DNA of 64,000 bases from Steinernema hermaphroditum (taxonomy: Eukaryota > Nematoda > Chromadorea > Rhabditida > Steinernematidae). The notes beneath the pieces are model-generated. The model worked only from the letters and a program-made list of their open reading frames with translations. It did no database searches and was not told where the DNA came from. Numbering within the stretch: position 1 is the stretch's first letter; each line of letters starts with the position of its first letter. Made by a program: the position numbers and the translations under genes. The stretch lies in the NCBI GenBank assembly GCA_030435675.1, contig CM059622.1, positions 992,001 through 1,056,000 on the forward strand, written 5' to 3'. This document shows, one piece after another, positions 49,537-61,789 of this stretch.

Positions 49537-49671
49537 TCATTGAATGGCGCCTATCTCAAGTTTACGTTGTTCCAGAGCGGCAGCATCGGTGCCTAGGAGG
49601 ATTGCAAAGCTCAGAAGACAGACCAGGGCCAAAGTCTTCTTAGAGTTGGGAGTAAACAGGCGGGACATCAT
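49537..49671 (-). CDS. Possible small secreted or membrane peptide
   Basis: A 44-aa frame begins MMSRLFTPNSKKTLALVC, has a hydrophobic core LALVCLLSFAILLG and ends DAAALEQRKLEIGAIQ. It reads as a signal or anchor helix plus a short tail; a GT donor in CAACGTAAAC could extend it to another exon. The enclosing 183-codon frame lacks an upstream ATG until MALLLIS. The evidence is only hydrophobicity and an ATG, so confidence is low. Confidence 0.28.
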   Translation of the reverse strand: MMSRLFTPNSKKTLALVCLLSFAILLGTDAAALEQRKLEIGAIQ

Positions 49672-50090
49672 TGAAGAGCTGGAGAATCTTCTGATTAAGA
49701 CAGTGTCGGGCAGGCGGCTTTTATGTTGGCAACACAACCAGAAGTTCATCGTCTGTTTGGCTGCGTGGACAGACACCGAATCCATCGCCTGTATCAGTGT
49801 CGATTCCGAAACGCTCTTGCGCTCAGGGAGGAATAGAAAGACCTTCAGATTTCGATAGACGGAGGAGCTGATCTTAACTCTTTTTCCACATAAATCAGTG
49901 AACGCATCATGTAGAAACTTACCCGGTTTTGGTAGAATCCACTTTCCGCGGATCGTAAACATAGTGACGTTTGAAATCAAAAGTAATGCCATCTCCAAAT
50001 ACACATTGTATCGCTTAAATTGTTCGTGCAGTGTCACTTTTTGGCATATAGGTAAACATTCATAAAGAACCCCTTGCTGGCCCTCCAACC

Positions 50091-50969
50091 ATGACCTGCT
50101 CTCTCAATATGGATGTCCTTGCCGCTGTTATCAACGAAGCCCGCCAAGTCGATTTCCCCGCCTTGGCCGGAGTAAACGAAGAATGGAAAAATCTTCTTAT
50201 AAACTCAGTAAAAGAAGAGCCGGAAGTCCACGCCTACTTCTACTTGGAAGACGACGAGTGGACGTATCACTTCTGCGGCAACCGTACCGTTCAGGCACCC
50301 GACTATCATCGACACCATAAGAATCCTACTAAGAGGCAGACCGTTCATTCGCTTGTGATTTCTGGGGATTGTGGCGGGATGGGGCACTACTGTTCAAAAG
50401 ACGAGCATTTCCCGATAGAGTGCCTCGATTCGACCGCCCCCTTGAAGTTCAAGAAGCTTGAGATCCTCGGATTCGACGGCTCCCTCGAAGGTCTCCCTGG
50501 AAATATACAGAAGGACTTCGAAATAATCGTCATAAACGACTCCGATCTGTCCGATCCATCCAACAAAGCCTTCATCGTCGAAGCGCTACAATCTCCAGAT
50601 CTGAGTGAAATATTCATCTCTGAAAGCGATATTGTCGCCAGCAGGTCAGTTCGGAGGCAGTTGGTCGCCACTCTGGAATCGTTGAGATGGGACAGAATAA
50701 CTTTTGAGGAATTCTGGACCCTTGGCGACGACCACATCATCGACAGAGTGCTCGAGAATTGGATGAAAGAGGAGAATCCGATTGTATTCTCGCTGGAATG
50801 TGGATTAAAGAATTACGCCAAGTTCCACGTCCTGTGGAAAAGGCTCGCAAAGCTCGGAGAACCTCGAGGCTACGACATCGTCATTAAACATCCAAAAGTA
50901 GAGGGTCTCGAAGCGGTCCTCAGCAATATATGGGGATCAACCATTTCCATTCAGTTCAATGAAGAGTGA
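50091..50969 (+). CDS. Single-exon protein of about 290 aa, unrecognised
   Basis: One exon of 292 aa (or 286 from the second ATG, MDVLAAVINEARQVDFPA). Like the proteins at 20897 and 37018 it is intronless and starts with an amphipathic MDxL helix followed by a domain of Leu/Ile-rich repeats (LKFKKLEILGFDGSLEGLP, FIVEALQSPDLSEIFISESD). This resembles the leucine-rich substrate arms of nematode F-box-like proteins, without a provable F-box. AATAATAAATGA follows the stop within 10 nt. Confidence 0.72.
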   Translation: MTCSLNMDVLAAVINEARQVDFPALAGVNEEWKNLLINSVKEEPEVHAYFYLEDDEWTYHFCGNRTVQAPDYHRHHKNPTKRQTVHSLVISGDCGGMGHYCSKDEHFPIECLDSTAPLKFKKLEILGFDGSLEGLPGNIQKDFEIIVINDSDLSDPSNKAFIVEALQSPDLSEIFISESDIVASRSVRRQLVATLESLRWDRITFEEFWTLGDDHIIDRVLENWMKEENPIVFSLECGLKNYAKFHVLWKRLAKLGEPRGYDIVIKHPKVEGLEAVLSNIWGSTISIQFNEE

Positions 50970-52300
50970 ATTTGCAAATAATAAATGACCGATAAAAGTG
51001 ACTTCATAAGGAAACGTTCTGAAGTGTCCTGTACTTTTCCTCATTGGTTGTTGTTCTTCATGTTTTTGGCATGTTAGTTTGGCTTTATGGATCCAAGTTT
51101 TCAATGATGACCTGAGATTCGCGAGATGTATTCGGATAGCTTGCTTGTATCCATGACTGTAATTTCGCCTTTTATTTTCCCTCGGCTCGTCGTTCCTGTC
51201 AGAGAGGTCGTCGCTGTCTCCAGGGATTTCCTTCTTCGCTCCACGGCCCTTGGCGCCGGAGATCTCTCCGACTTTCTTCTCGGCGACGGGCTTCGAGCCT
51301 AAGATCTTCTTCGATCAAACAGACGACCGCTCTTTGTTTCTCTCAGGGAACGGAATGGGCACCGTCATCGTCCTCACAGTGCAGCTGCCCTTTTGTTTTC
51401 GTTTCCTTTTTGAATGCGATAAAAATTATGTGAAGAGGGGTCTGTCTGGTCGAGTTTGCAGACTGTCTGACTGAGGTCCGTAGGCCTCAAAAGCGCTCAG
51501 TATTCGATCGCATCTCGATCGTATGTGCCAAACAATTAAGGAACAACTGGTACGTCCAAGTCTAAGTCCGACCATCAAAACTCGAACAAAACTAACTTCG
51601 GAGCCAAAAAATCAAAGTACAATACATGCTCAAGTGTCTCTCTGCGCCGGTGCGAGAGAGCTCGGTTGATCAGCGAAACCTGCCAATACCCGATAACCCT
51701 AAGAGATCCGAAATCACGAGCCCAAAGATTGACCGAATAGAATTACTACGCTGTCTACTGCCTACTTCATACAAGAGAAGCAAACGATCGTTACAGAGCG
51801 TAGTTGGAAATGAACAAAAATGTGTAGACTGACCTGAATAGCTGGACCTCGAAGGGCAAGTGAGTGAGAGAATCATGAAGGATATCATAATGAGTTCTAC
51901 AAGATGATCGTAAATTGCAGTGCTTTAGGCCGGCCTGTCAAACACATTCCAGATCTCCCCGTCAAGACTCGCGCAGCATTCTACGGAGGAAAGGCGAGCC
52001 GAGAAAGATTTCACATTTAGCGTTTAGATTAAGGATGCTCCCTGAAGTATTTGACCACCAAAAAGATTTTCCCAGTTCCGTTTGGCAAGATGAGCATCAA
52101 TTGCAGCGCAATTTCTTTGTGGGTGGGCAAAAATTCAAATTTAAACAAAACCGTCAGCGTTTAAACTATATTTTATTTAGTCCGCCGAAATTGACAGCAT
52201 TCAGTTACAGAGGCATTTGAGTAACAGTCCCATTCTACCAGCTCAGTGCGGTTTGCATAATGTGATCTGCAATAGAGCGCAGCTCATTCGTGTTGAGGGC
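50970..52300. other. Spacer with ambiguous coding signal
   Basis: On the minus strand about 51320-50950 is open and Lys/Ser/Asp-rich (KPVAEKKVGEISGAKG, IPGDSDDLSDRNDEPREN), without an ATG at its start and overlapping the 3' end of the plus-strand gene. It could be an exon of an undetected gene. Short plus-strand ORFs have no features. The phrase encoding NYVKRGL recurs at 51428 and, inverted, near 4500. Confidence 0.3.
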
Positions 52301-52369
52301 AGACCCAGACATGCCCTTTGGTACACAGTCTAGACAGCCACGTTACCCTATATACATATAGCGTTGTAT

Positions 52370-54200
52370 CATTGTTTCATTGTATGTTCGTGTGGGCGTC
52401 GGGTAGGGCTGGTCGTACGCTCCGCAGTTCACGTTGCTCTCCAGGTGACGACAATGAAGAATAATTCACCGGGTACAAATCAAATGAAGTCCCAATTCTA
52501 AAGGAAACCAAAGCAAGATGAATGAAAGTGGAAAAAATGCCAATATAGATCACCCAAAAATCTCTGTGAGGAAGTACTGTATCTGTCTATTGTTGCAACA
52601 CCATTCCTCTGTGCACAGTAAGACATTGAAAGAAAACAAGAGAAGGCATAAAATCCAATGAGAAGGCATCCAATGCATTGATGTCTGACGTTAGTCGAAA
52701 AATGTTCGATCCCGACCCCGATTACGATCTAAAGACTCGATGAAATGTCGATCGAGTATCATCACTCAGCCTCAGTGTCTCGGATCGACAATTCTAACGA
52801 CAATTCCGATTGTAAAAAAAACTAAAGCAATATGAAAGCTTCCGAAAAAATACATGATCTCTTCATTAACGTATAGACTGCTCGAAACTTATGACCGATA
52901 ACATCTAAAGCCCAAAATGGCCGATGGCGAATGACTCCTACAAACACTTAACAAAACGTTTAGGCGACATACATTAACACACGGAAAAAATGACCCAAGT
53001 TTGACCAAAAATTTAAAATACAATTCTGGATTATAGATTGGACTGCAAGAAACATGAAACGTTCCGAAAGAGTATATCATCTATCAGTTATCGTATACAG
53101 ACTGTCCGAAACTGATGGCCAATAACATCTAGAGCCCGAAATGACCGATGGCTCCAACAAATACTTAGAAGGACGGTGGGGCGACATAAACCACCCAAGT
53201 TTCAGCAAAAATTTAAAATACAGTTCCGGATTATAGATTGGACTAAAGGAAAGAATTCATCCGGCTGTTGGGCGACTACAAGAAGAGCCCGAAGAGCGTG
53301 GCCGTCCTTTTCTCCGGCAGCAAGAACGAGTTGCTTGTTGAATGGGTGAGGGTCAGAAAGAGCAAAATGATCAAAACTAAAATAATGTGTTGACATTGCA
53401 GGATAACCTCGGATGGGGGGGCCAAAAATTGCATGTAAGAGCAAATAAAATGTATTTCACACTTCAATGACAATTCGAAGAAGATGTCCCATCGACAAAA
53501 ATCTCACGAACTTACAGTTCTAATTTTAAGCTATAACTGGATTGATTTCATTAAAATATTATGAATAACATTGTTTCATTGTGTTCTCGTGCAGGCGTTG
53601 GGTAGGGCTGGTCGTACGCTCCCTGTGCTGATCAAAAAGTCCTGAACAACTAAAAAAATGTGATAAAAGGATAAAACATGTACTCATATCATTTGTTATT
53701 TGTCAAAAATATCAGTACATAAATGTCAAGAAAGGTCCATCTATATCAAAGAGCGTAGGGCTGGCCATGCAAAAATTACATGTAAGAGAAAATAAGTTGA
53801 CATGGCCGTTCTCATCCCAATTGCAAGGAAAACTAAGCAATATGAAACGTTCCTAAAGAATACATCATCTCTCCATTATCGTATAGACTGTCCGAAACTG
53901 ATGGCCGATAACATCTAGAGCCCAAAATGGCCGATGGGCGATGACTACTTCAAATATTTGACAAAATGGTGGGGCGACATACATTAACACACGGAAAAAA
54001 TGACCCAAGTTTGACCAAAAATGTAAAATACAATTCTGGATATAGGTTGGACTGCAGGAAAGAATTCATCCGGCTGTTGGGCGACTACAAGAAGAGCCCT
54101 AAGAGCGTGGCCAAAAATTGCATGTAAGAGCAAATAAAATGTATTTCACACTTCGTTGATTTCAATTCGAAGAAAGTGTCCCATTGCGACAAAAATCTAA
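52370..54200. repeat. Family of dispersed direct repeats (about 250 bp and 50 bp)
   Basis: A roughly 250-bp unit recurs three times in direct orientation near 52840-53040, 53050-53300 and 53840-54115. Shared words include GACTGTCCGAAACTGATGGCC, cut here into GACTGTCCGAAA and GATGGCC, and AACATCTAGAGCCC, GGGGCGACATA, ATAGATTGGACT. A 50-bp unit (CATTGTTTCATTGT, GGGTAGGGCTGGTCGTACGC) occurs near 52373 and 53571. Two of the long units end in an exon-like piece encoding EFIRLLGDYKKSPKSV. Confidence 0.7.
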
Positions 54201-56513
54201 TTGTAAACTAAAACTGGATTGATTTCATTAAAATATTATGAATAACAATTAAACACCGCGAATCAAAAATGTGTTTCTTTGGAAAAACCAAATGTTTCTT
54301 TGGAATTTGGTCAATAAATGGGCAATAATAAGTGGGGTCCGATGAAAGGAATCCAAAAATGTAAATGGTGGCCGTATGCTCCCAAGTTCATCCCAACAAC
54401 AGCTCTCTATTTTAAGCCTACTTTCAATCGTATACTCACGACGCTTAGTCTTGTTAGCACTTACACACAGTCAAAAATTCTACCCTATAAAATCCACATC
54501 AATTGGTGGGGAACATTCGCGATGATCTGAGATTTCTTAACATTGATGTACTTGCTCGATCTTGACCATTAACAGACCCCCTGTCGGGTCCGTTTATAGG
54601 TGCACACGTACTCGATTCACTCCTCTACTCTAGAATCAATGGTCATGCAAGATATCTCAAAATACGCAAAGAATAAACGTTTCAGGCAGCTGTCGATACG
54701 AGGGCTTTGGAAGCAGGGTGCAACAGTGGTCAAGCGATGACCAAAAATGACTGTTCAATCAACTCATTTCGCTTCAGAGTGGATGACCGGACACAATTGA
54801 AAGATCATACTCGATTCTGATAGTAATATCCCCTATGTGCACCCCTAAATGTATCTAAATGACAGATGTGTTCCCCTTATTTTAGTGATACCAAAGGTGA
54901 GTACAAAGATGAAGACTGAAAGAGACGGCTGATCCGGCGGGTGAGCGGACAAAAAATAGTACTTGGTGTAAGGAACTTCGAAACTCGACACTCGCGAGGA
55001 TCTGTGTAAAATTAAGATTTTAAAATCAATATCGACCCTCGGTGATTCCTCGGTTTAGATACTGACCAGGCAACACCGGGTTGCACGTCAAAAATCAAAA
55101 CCTTTGCTGCTTCATCGACAGCGATATTGATCATCAACAGATCAACAAAGACCGAGATCAAAAATAAGGAAATTTGCTAGTCAGACGACATTTTTATTTT
55201 CCGTTACAATCGATAATATAATGACTATTATCCTGCATCAAAAATTTTAATTTTTTTGCGAAGTTCGTGCTGATAGTGCGCCAGGAAAAGCACTTAGATT
55301 CCAGTAAATGTTGGGCTGTTCCGCTGAAAACGGGTAACTTTTGCGACGATTGCTTTTCTACGTAAAACACACAGATTTCACTCATTCAGATTCCAATCAG
55401 GATATTCACCATTGGCATCGATAACACCATCCAACTTTGTGGACGACTCTAAGGAACTGACGTGAAAATCGTGAACCACTTCTTTCATATGCTACATTCC
55501 TGCCTGACGCATAGAGTGATAATAGGCATTGGAAAACACTAGAGCTTTCAATGCTAGCTGATGCGCATAAGACAGAGCTCCAGAATCCGTTAATTAAAAA
55601 TTATCCTAGAACTCTGAACCAAAACTGAAGACAGAAATAGCCGTAAATAGTTAGAATCACCCAAGTTTGATTCAAAAATGAATAAACTGAAGAAAAATGA
55701 AATGAGCAGCATCAGTCGCAGGCACAAAAGCTATGACCGTTCAAAGTGGTTATCAATTGGAATGCTTATTTAGCTCCCAATTTTCTAATATGATTCAGTC
55801 GGTGCGTATGGAATACTTTGTTAATAAATTTGACGGCTGATCACAAACATCATTAGAAATATAGAACACACGTAACTGACTTAAGACGAAGAGGTTAAAA
55901 ACGTGCCCAATTATAAGAATGAGCACTTTCAACAATTAACACGTTCCTCAATACGTAAGGACATTGGACATTTACTGTAAGGGGTCAGTAGAAAGACAAG
56001 TACAGCCTTCGATAAAAAGTGAGAGAAGAATATTGACAACTGGGCGTCACCTTTAGCAACATCAGAGAGTACCAAAATGGTTTCGAACAACGATGGCATG
56101 ATAAAAAAAAATAAAATAAGTAAAAAGCAGCAAATGGATGAAAGTGATAAAAAGGAAGATTAGGGGCTCAATAAGTCGTCTCCAATCGGCCTTTTGAACT
56201 AAAGGGGCTCTGTGATACGCGAAAGGTTTGAATGTGAGGCCACGAAAACCACATTAAGAACCGGCTCCGGATGTTTAAAAAGTTAGGAACTTCTCCGAAT
56301 TTGTAAAAGCTAGAAGTTTCTTGTCTCATACATGGTTTCCTGTTCTAAAGTAGTTCCATTTGTCCGTCGATTGAAGTGGACCTTTGATAGAACAACTCGC
56401 CGAAACATAATCTCCATTCAGAGACTTCTGCTCACCATCAAGCGGCAAAAACAAGAACATCAAAAATGGTTTCGAACAACGATGGCATGATAAAAAAAAT
56501 AAAAAGAAGCTAG
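54201..56513. other. AT-rich intergenic DNA
   Basis: No gene supported. A 43-bp sequence with GGTTTCGAACAACGATGGCAT recurs directly near 56080 and 56463, both followed by poly-A-rich DNA, bracketing about 390 bp; it might be target duplication or a retroposed tail. Otherwise the sequence is low complexity and AT-rich. Confidence 0.45.
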
Positions 56514-56834
56514 TCACTGCCGCCCGACTCCACCCGCGCCGCCAGAGAAGTCGAAGTCTCGCTGAAAGTCCGCGCAGCCAGCTGCCCTGATGGTTCCCGG
56601 TTCGTCCGTTGTGCTCCACCGATGCGTTTCATCCGGATGCCGTTCTTCACGTGTCTCCTGCGGAAACTGCCGAAGAAGCTCTTCAACTCCGACGTCCGCG
56701 CCGCCACCCGAGTTGAAGACAGATGCGCTGTGCTCCACCGTCTCCGGAATCAGCTCTTCGCATCTCTGATCCCCGCGCACACTGATGGGATCGCCGTGTT
56801 CTACTCTGATGTGCCGAAGCCAGAAGACCGGTGA
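56514..56834 (+). other. GC-rich coding-like island
   Basis: About 320 bp of GC-rich sequence in an AT-rich region. On the plus strand the frame is open from a CTAG acceptor-like site to the stop at 56834, about 104 codons (REVEVSLKVRAASCPDGS, RFIRMPFFTCLLRKLPKKLF, GIAVFYSDVPKPEDR). The minus strand is also open, so the coding strand is uncertain. It may be a displaced exon of a gene whose rest is absent. I do not recognise it. Confidence 0.35.
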
Positions 56835-57129
56835 CTACGGAGTGACAATGTGTTTCTTGTGCATATGTATGACGTCTCGCAAGGCGTAAGCTTTAGATAC
56901 GAGAAATAAACTCGTACAAGCAGTTGGATTCGCAAATGAATTAAGATGAATTCTTTCCGTATACCACAAAAATCAGTACGAATGGAGTAGAGATCAAACA
57001 CTAGAGAGTCACGATAGTGGAGATTATTTTTAGTAAAGGGTTGGGACAAAAATAAAAGTTGAATCTCCAGTCGATAAAGCGGAAGCAAAAATTGCATGCA
57101 TGCCCTCCGCTTTCTTTGAATCCTTTTAT

Positions 57130-60100
57130 ATTCATGGTCCGCGAAGCACCACCTGGGCATCCGAAACACCGAACCTTCGACAACCTCTCCGAGGGACTAT
57201 TTATTTGAAAGGCGGTATGCTGTCTTAGCTGCGCATACAGCAGGAGCTTAGCTTCCAAGCGCACACGCTGATCTCTTCCTGCAATGTCACAGTGAGAACA
57301 AATTCCAAGAAGATAAAAAATTTGCCCATAAAGCACTTGACCCGAAAGTAGTTAAACTTTTTGTTGATTTAACAAACTCCAGCTGGGGGTGTACAGACAA
57401 CATGGACGGCCAGCTAGGGTGCTTCAATGCCATAGTGGCTGATGCTCCGATGCCTTTGGCTACAAGTGGAAATCGGGAACTCCGATTTCTCACGACTCTC
57501 CGAGCCCTTGATCCGCCATCGCAACTCATTGACCCCTGCTTTTATTTGTATTTCTAAGTAAAAATCTTTTCCTTTATTTTTCGTGACTCTTGAGTTCAAG
57601 GGGGTTCTAGCCATATGATCCCCAGAACTACTTGAGGGTATGGATAAGGAAGAGAAGTCAACTATTGTGCTGCGGTCAGAACCAGGTTGAAAAGTAATGC
57701 TGCACTGTCTTATATGCGATATTATAGAAGCACGGGGCTGAAACGTATTTATAGGATAGAGCAATCTCTCAGCTATAGTTTGCGACTAACATCTAGAAAA
57801 ACCTCGTTCTCTTATTCAAGATAAGGCAAGAACTAGTAACTGGTTTTGGGATTTCAGCAGATCCAGCAGGAGCATGAATGTTTGATATTTTTGATTGCAC
57901 ACAAAACTGCTGCTCATCTTCAGCTGGGACTCAGGTACTTGTTATGCATGTAGGTCTCCCACAGCTCTATCGGGTACCTACTTGTGCGGTACTGTCGGAA
58001 ACATCAATGAATAAATTGAGCCAAAGTTTGCAATGAGGTCAAAAACGGACAAAATGGAACTTTTCGACCCGGAATCTCTCCTGTTCTGCAGTGAAATGGC
58101 CAGACTTCTCGCCAGAAAGTGTACAGAGGCTGAGCACTTAAATGGTGAATACACCCATTGAAATCTGTGCCTTTGCAACAATAAGGATTCATTTTTAAAA
58201 ATGGTGCATTTTCAACTTACCAACCCAATATAAGTTTTTGTCAGTTTTGGGGGGGTCGTTTGCGTGGTGTGGTCTTGAGTGTTTTTGATAAAATTTTGTA
58301 TGGGTAATCTCTAGGGGTGGAAATTTTTTTTAGAGGAAAAATTTTCTGAAAATCGTGCCGGGACCTTAGAATATGGCCCATTTTAGGCAAAATCAATAAA
58401 AGGGTGAGTTTTTGGTGCATGTTGTAGAGCGTCGAAATCTCCACAGATTCTATCGAACAGATTTTCGAGAAAAAATTTAGAAAAAAAGAAAAAAAAGATT
58501 TTCACAAAAAACGTCCTCCGTTCAAAACCCTAAGGATCTGTGGATTTTCGTTTGTTCTGCACAAGCTTGGTATCAAACGAAAGCTGAATAAATTCCGCAG
58601 AGGGTAGTTGTGGCGGATTTTTGAATTTCGAGTTTATTTTCGAGAAATCAACGAAAGAAAATTTGGTGCGATTTTCGGTGAGGAAGTTCGTGGATTGTGA
58701 AAGCGATGCCACGGGTCCCGACGCGATTTGCCTGTGTCGCAGTGGGAGGGGAGCAACTTGCGGACGAGCGAGCGAGCGAAGCGAGCGTGGACCTGTTGCG
58801 CAGTTGCTTTTCACTTTTCGACAACTTCGACCGATGTTAACCTGTCGCGCAGCGCACCAGGCTAGTTGTCCAAATACTTATCCAACGATCCCTTCTCATC
58901 AAAAATAAATTTTTTTTTCGGAATGAGTTTCAAACAGGCGCAAGCTATCTAAGACAAAAAAAGGTAACACGTAAACTCTATCAACATAGATAGATCAAGT
59001 CCCAACGACACACACGAGATCCACAGCACAATCACTTGCTGTGGGCGATTTTCCAGGTCATCCGGTTTCCATCATCAGTTCCCAGTCAGTGCACACCAAA
59101 AATCATTTTTTAATGAAACGTTTCTGAATGTTTTGGAAATATTAGTTACACTAAAAGTACACAGCGATTGCAAAGAGCTAAATCAGTGCATCGAAAAACA
59201 ACAAAAAGCCCTCACACATCAGCTTGGGCTTGGTAATCATTTCCGTTCCATATATGCACATAATTCAACATATGTATATAGAAATCTCCGACAAGATGTC
59301 TTCACATGTCTAGCAAGGCTACTAAAAAGCTCATTCTTGCAGCGCGGGCCAATTTTGGAGTCCGATTAAAAAATTTTCGATTTAATTAGCCAAATAAGAT
59401 CGAATACCGTACAGTAACCACCTATTACCGATCATTCAAAGCATCCATCATCGGCCCCCGATAAGCTAGCCCACAAAAATAAATTTTTGAACGACACATT
59501 TCCGAATGTTTTGGAAACATTTGTTATACAGTTAGAACACATCTGCTAAACCGCTCCCAAAAAATCCACTAGAAACGGAGAATGAAGAACAGGTACGTTC
59601 GACAGCGTTTATCCTCAATTCAAAACTAATTAGCTGAGAAAAGTGCTTCTGTTTTTTTCGCGTTTAGGATTTGGGTATGAAAAATTCCTTTAAAAATGTT
59701 GTGAAGCGTTTCATGAAATGATGTTAGCCAGTCAGTAACCTCAAGCACGTTCGCAGGATGGCCGACCATCACATTGCCATGTAGGTTTGATCCTTTGAAT
59801 TATATTATCTGTGTGCCTAGAGCTGAGGCCCACGAAAGAAGAGCGAAAAAGTAAGCCGAGATTGCGAACGCTCCCTCGGATCAGAGGACCATCGAGGACA
59901 GCGAAAATATCTATCATTGCGTCCGTCCGTTGGACCTGATGAAACCCCGAATCGGGTTCCTAGTTTTCGTCATATTTTTAATTAGAAAAGGGTAATATTC
60001 TAGATGTTACGCGCAAACTGCAGCTGAGAGGTTGCTCTATCCCAACAAGACTTTTCATCCATATATTTGAGTAATACTGCATATAACATAGTGGCATATC

Positions 60101-61135
60101 ACTTTTTCGGCCTGGTTCCGACCGCAACTCAATCTTTGGCTTCTGTTCCTGATTCATATCATCAACTACTGCTACGGACTACATAGCTAGAGCCCCCTGG
60201 ACCTCAGCAGTCACAAATATAAAGGAAAATATTTTTATTTGGAAATACAAGTAAATGCGACAGTGAATGAGTGGCGCTGGCGGATCAAGGGGTCGGAAAG
60301 GTCACAGGAAATCGGAGCTTCCCATTTCCACTTGTAGCCTAAGGTATGGGGGCTATTCTATGGCATTCAAGCATCTTAGCTGCCCATCCATGTTGTCTGT
60401 ATGCCCTTACTTACAGTTAGTTAAATCAGCAAGAAAGTTTAGTTACTTTGCAGCCAACTGCTTTTTAACCGAATTTTTAATCTTCTTGGAATTTGCTCTC
60501 ACAGTGACATTACAAGATGAGAGCGATCTGTGCGCTGGGAAGTTAATGTCCTGCTGTAGGCGTAGCTGAGACAGCAAATAAATAGGCCCTTAGAGAGGTC
60601 GTTGAAGGGGCGTTGAGACATTTGAGTCCCGGCACTTGAGTCCCGGACATTTGAGTCCCGGACATTTGAGTCCCAGACATTTGAGTCCCGGCACTTGAGT
60701 CCCGGACATTTGAGTACCGGACATTTGAGTACCGGACACAGAGCCCCGACGAAACGGTAACATCTGTAAACAGCAGAAACGTCCAACGTGAATCATAGCG
60801 CATCAAATTGCTAAGCAAATACCCAAGAAGTTAACTCAAACTCAACCGTTTCGTCGGAGCTCTGTGTCCGGTACTCAAATGTCCGGTACTCAAATGTCCG
60901 GGACTCAAATGTCTGGGACTCAAATGTCCGGGACTCAAGTGCCGGTACTCAAATGTCCGGGACTCAAATGTCTGGGACTCAAATGTCCGGGACTCAAGTG
61001 CCGGTACTCAAATGTCCGGGACTCAAATGTCCGGGACTCAAGTGCCGGGACTCAAATGTCCGGGACTCAAGTGCCGGGACTCAAATGTCTCAACGCCGTT
61101 GAAGGTACGGTGTTTCCGATCTCCAGGTGATGCTT
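57130..61135. mobile_element. 4-kb element or duplication with 600-bp inverted arms
   Basis: Left arm 57130-57790 and right arm 60005-61135 are imperfect inverted copies (about 70-75% alike). Matching marks include CTGTCTTAGCTGCGCATACAGCAGG against CCTGCTGTAGGCGTAGCTGAGACAG (shown in part) and GACGGCCAGCTAGGGTGCTT against its inverted match near 60370. The right arm was later interrupted at 60609 by another element. The 2.2-kb middle has no transposase-like frame and contains a GC-richer patch at 58680-58860 with GAGCGAGCGAGCG. Old non-autonomous transposon is the likely nature. Confidence 0.65.
60609..61097. mobile_element. 489-bp Mutator-like fold-back element with tandem-unit arms
   Basis: The ends are GGCGTTGAGACATTTGAGTC and its inverted match TGTCTCAACGCC. 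Each arm is an array of 12-14 bp units (ACATTTGAGTCCCGG, or CACTTGAGTCCCGG): about 8 units at 60620-60735 and about 15 inverted at 60870-61090. The non-repeat centre has CGACGAAACGGTAAC inverted as CCGTTTCGTCG. It is flanked by an exact 8-bp duplication GTTGAAGG (60601-60608, 61098-61105), or 9 bp if the preceding C is counted. The other arm of the surrounding repeat shows the uninterrupted site. TSD size and long arms fit the MULE superfamily. Confidence 0.85.
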
Positions 61136-61244
61136 TCGAATCAATCGCCCATATGAACGAACTAACCCATCTGATCCCGGGATTACACAGGGCAAAAATA
61201 TAGAATGTTTAAAAAAACGACATTAATTATGTAACAACCTAATA

Positions 61245-61508
61245 TCCTCTATTTCAAAATTATCTTCCGAAATTGTTAGGATCGACCGTAAAATTTCTGA
61301 GGATATCGTTGCGGGACTCAAGGATTTTTCGAAATTAAAAAAAATTCGTACGTTCGGTCTGCTTGCGCTGCCTTCCTTCGGCCTGTTTGCTGAAGAAAGA
61401 AAGCTGCTTTTTTTTTAATTTCGAAAAATCCTTGAGTCCCGCAACGATATCCTCAGAAATTTTACGGTCGATCCTAACAATTTCGGAAGATAATTTTGAA
61501 ATAGAGGA
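61245..61508. mobile_element. 264-bp fold-back MITE with TA target duplication
   Basis: Arms of about 100 bp begin TCCTCTATTTCAAAATTATC and are near-perfect inverts around a 60-bp spacer (GCTTGCGCTGCCTTCC). TA occurs on both sides (61243-61244, 61509-61510), as in Tc1/mariner-type MITEs. The arms include GCGGGACTCAAGG, which resembles the unit of the neighbouring array. Confidence 0.85.
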
Positions 61509-61789
61509 TAGATTGCGTGTTCCTTCTCAAAAACATTGAGAACCGAACCCGTTATCTTATTCCTCGAACGAAATTTGGGCTAAAGTCGTCTCACATTCTT
61601 ACACAGATCACTTGATTCACATCAAAATGGAAGTTATCTTGCCGAGAGTCCACTCCAAACTCAAAACAGGCCAGCGGAAGTCCTACAATAGTCCTCGTTC
61701 AAACGATATCAGACTTTCTCGTTAGGACACAAAAGTCTCGAGAGTCTGGAGATTTAAGGATTTCTCGAGATTCGAGACCAAAAACACGC

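Noticed and set aside
60543..61203. ORFs encoding repeated MSGTQMSGTQ-type peptides
   Set aside because: All three frames are open because the DNA is a short tandem repeat; no start context or splice sites.
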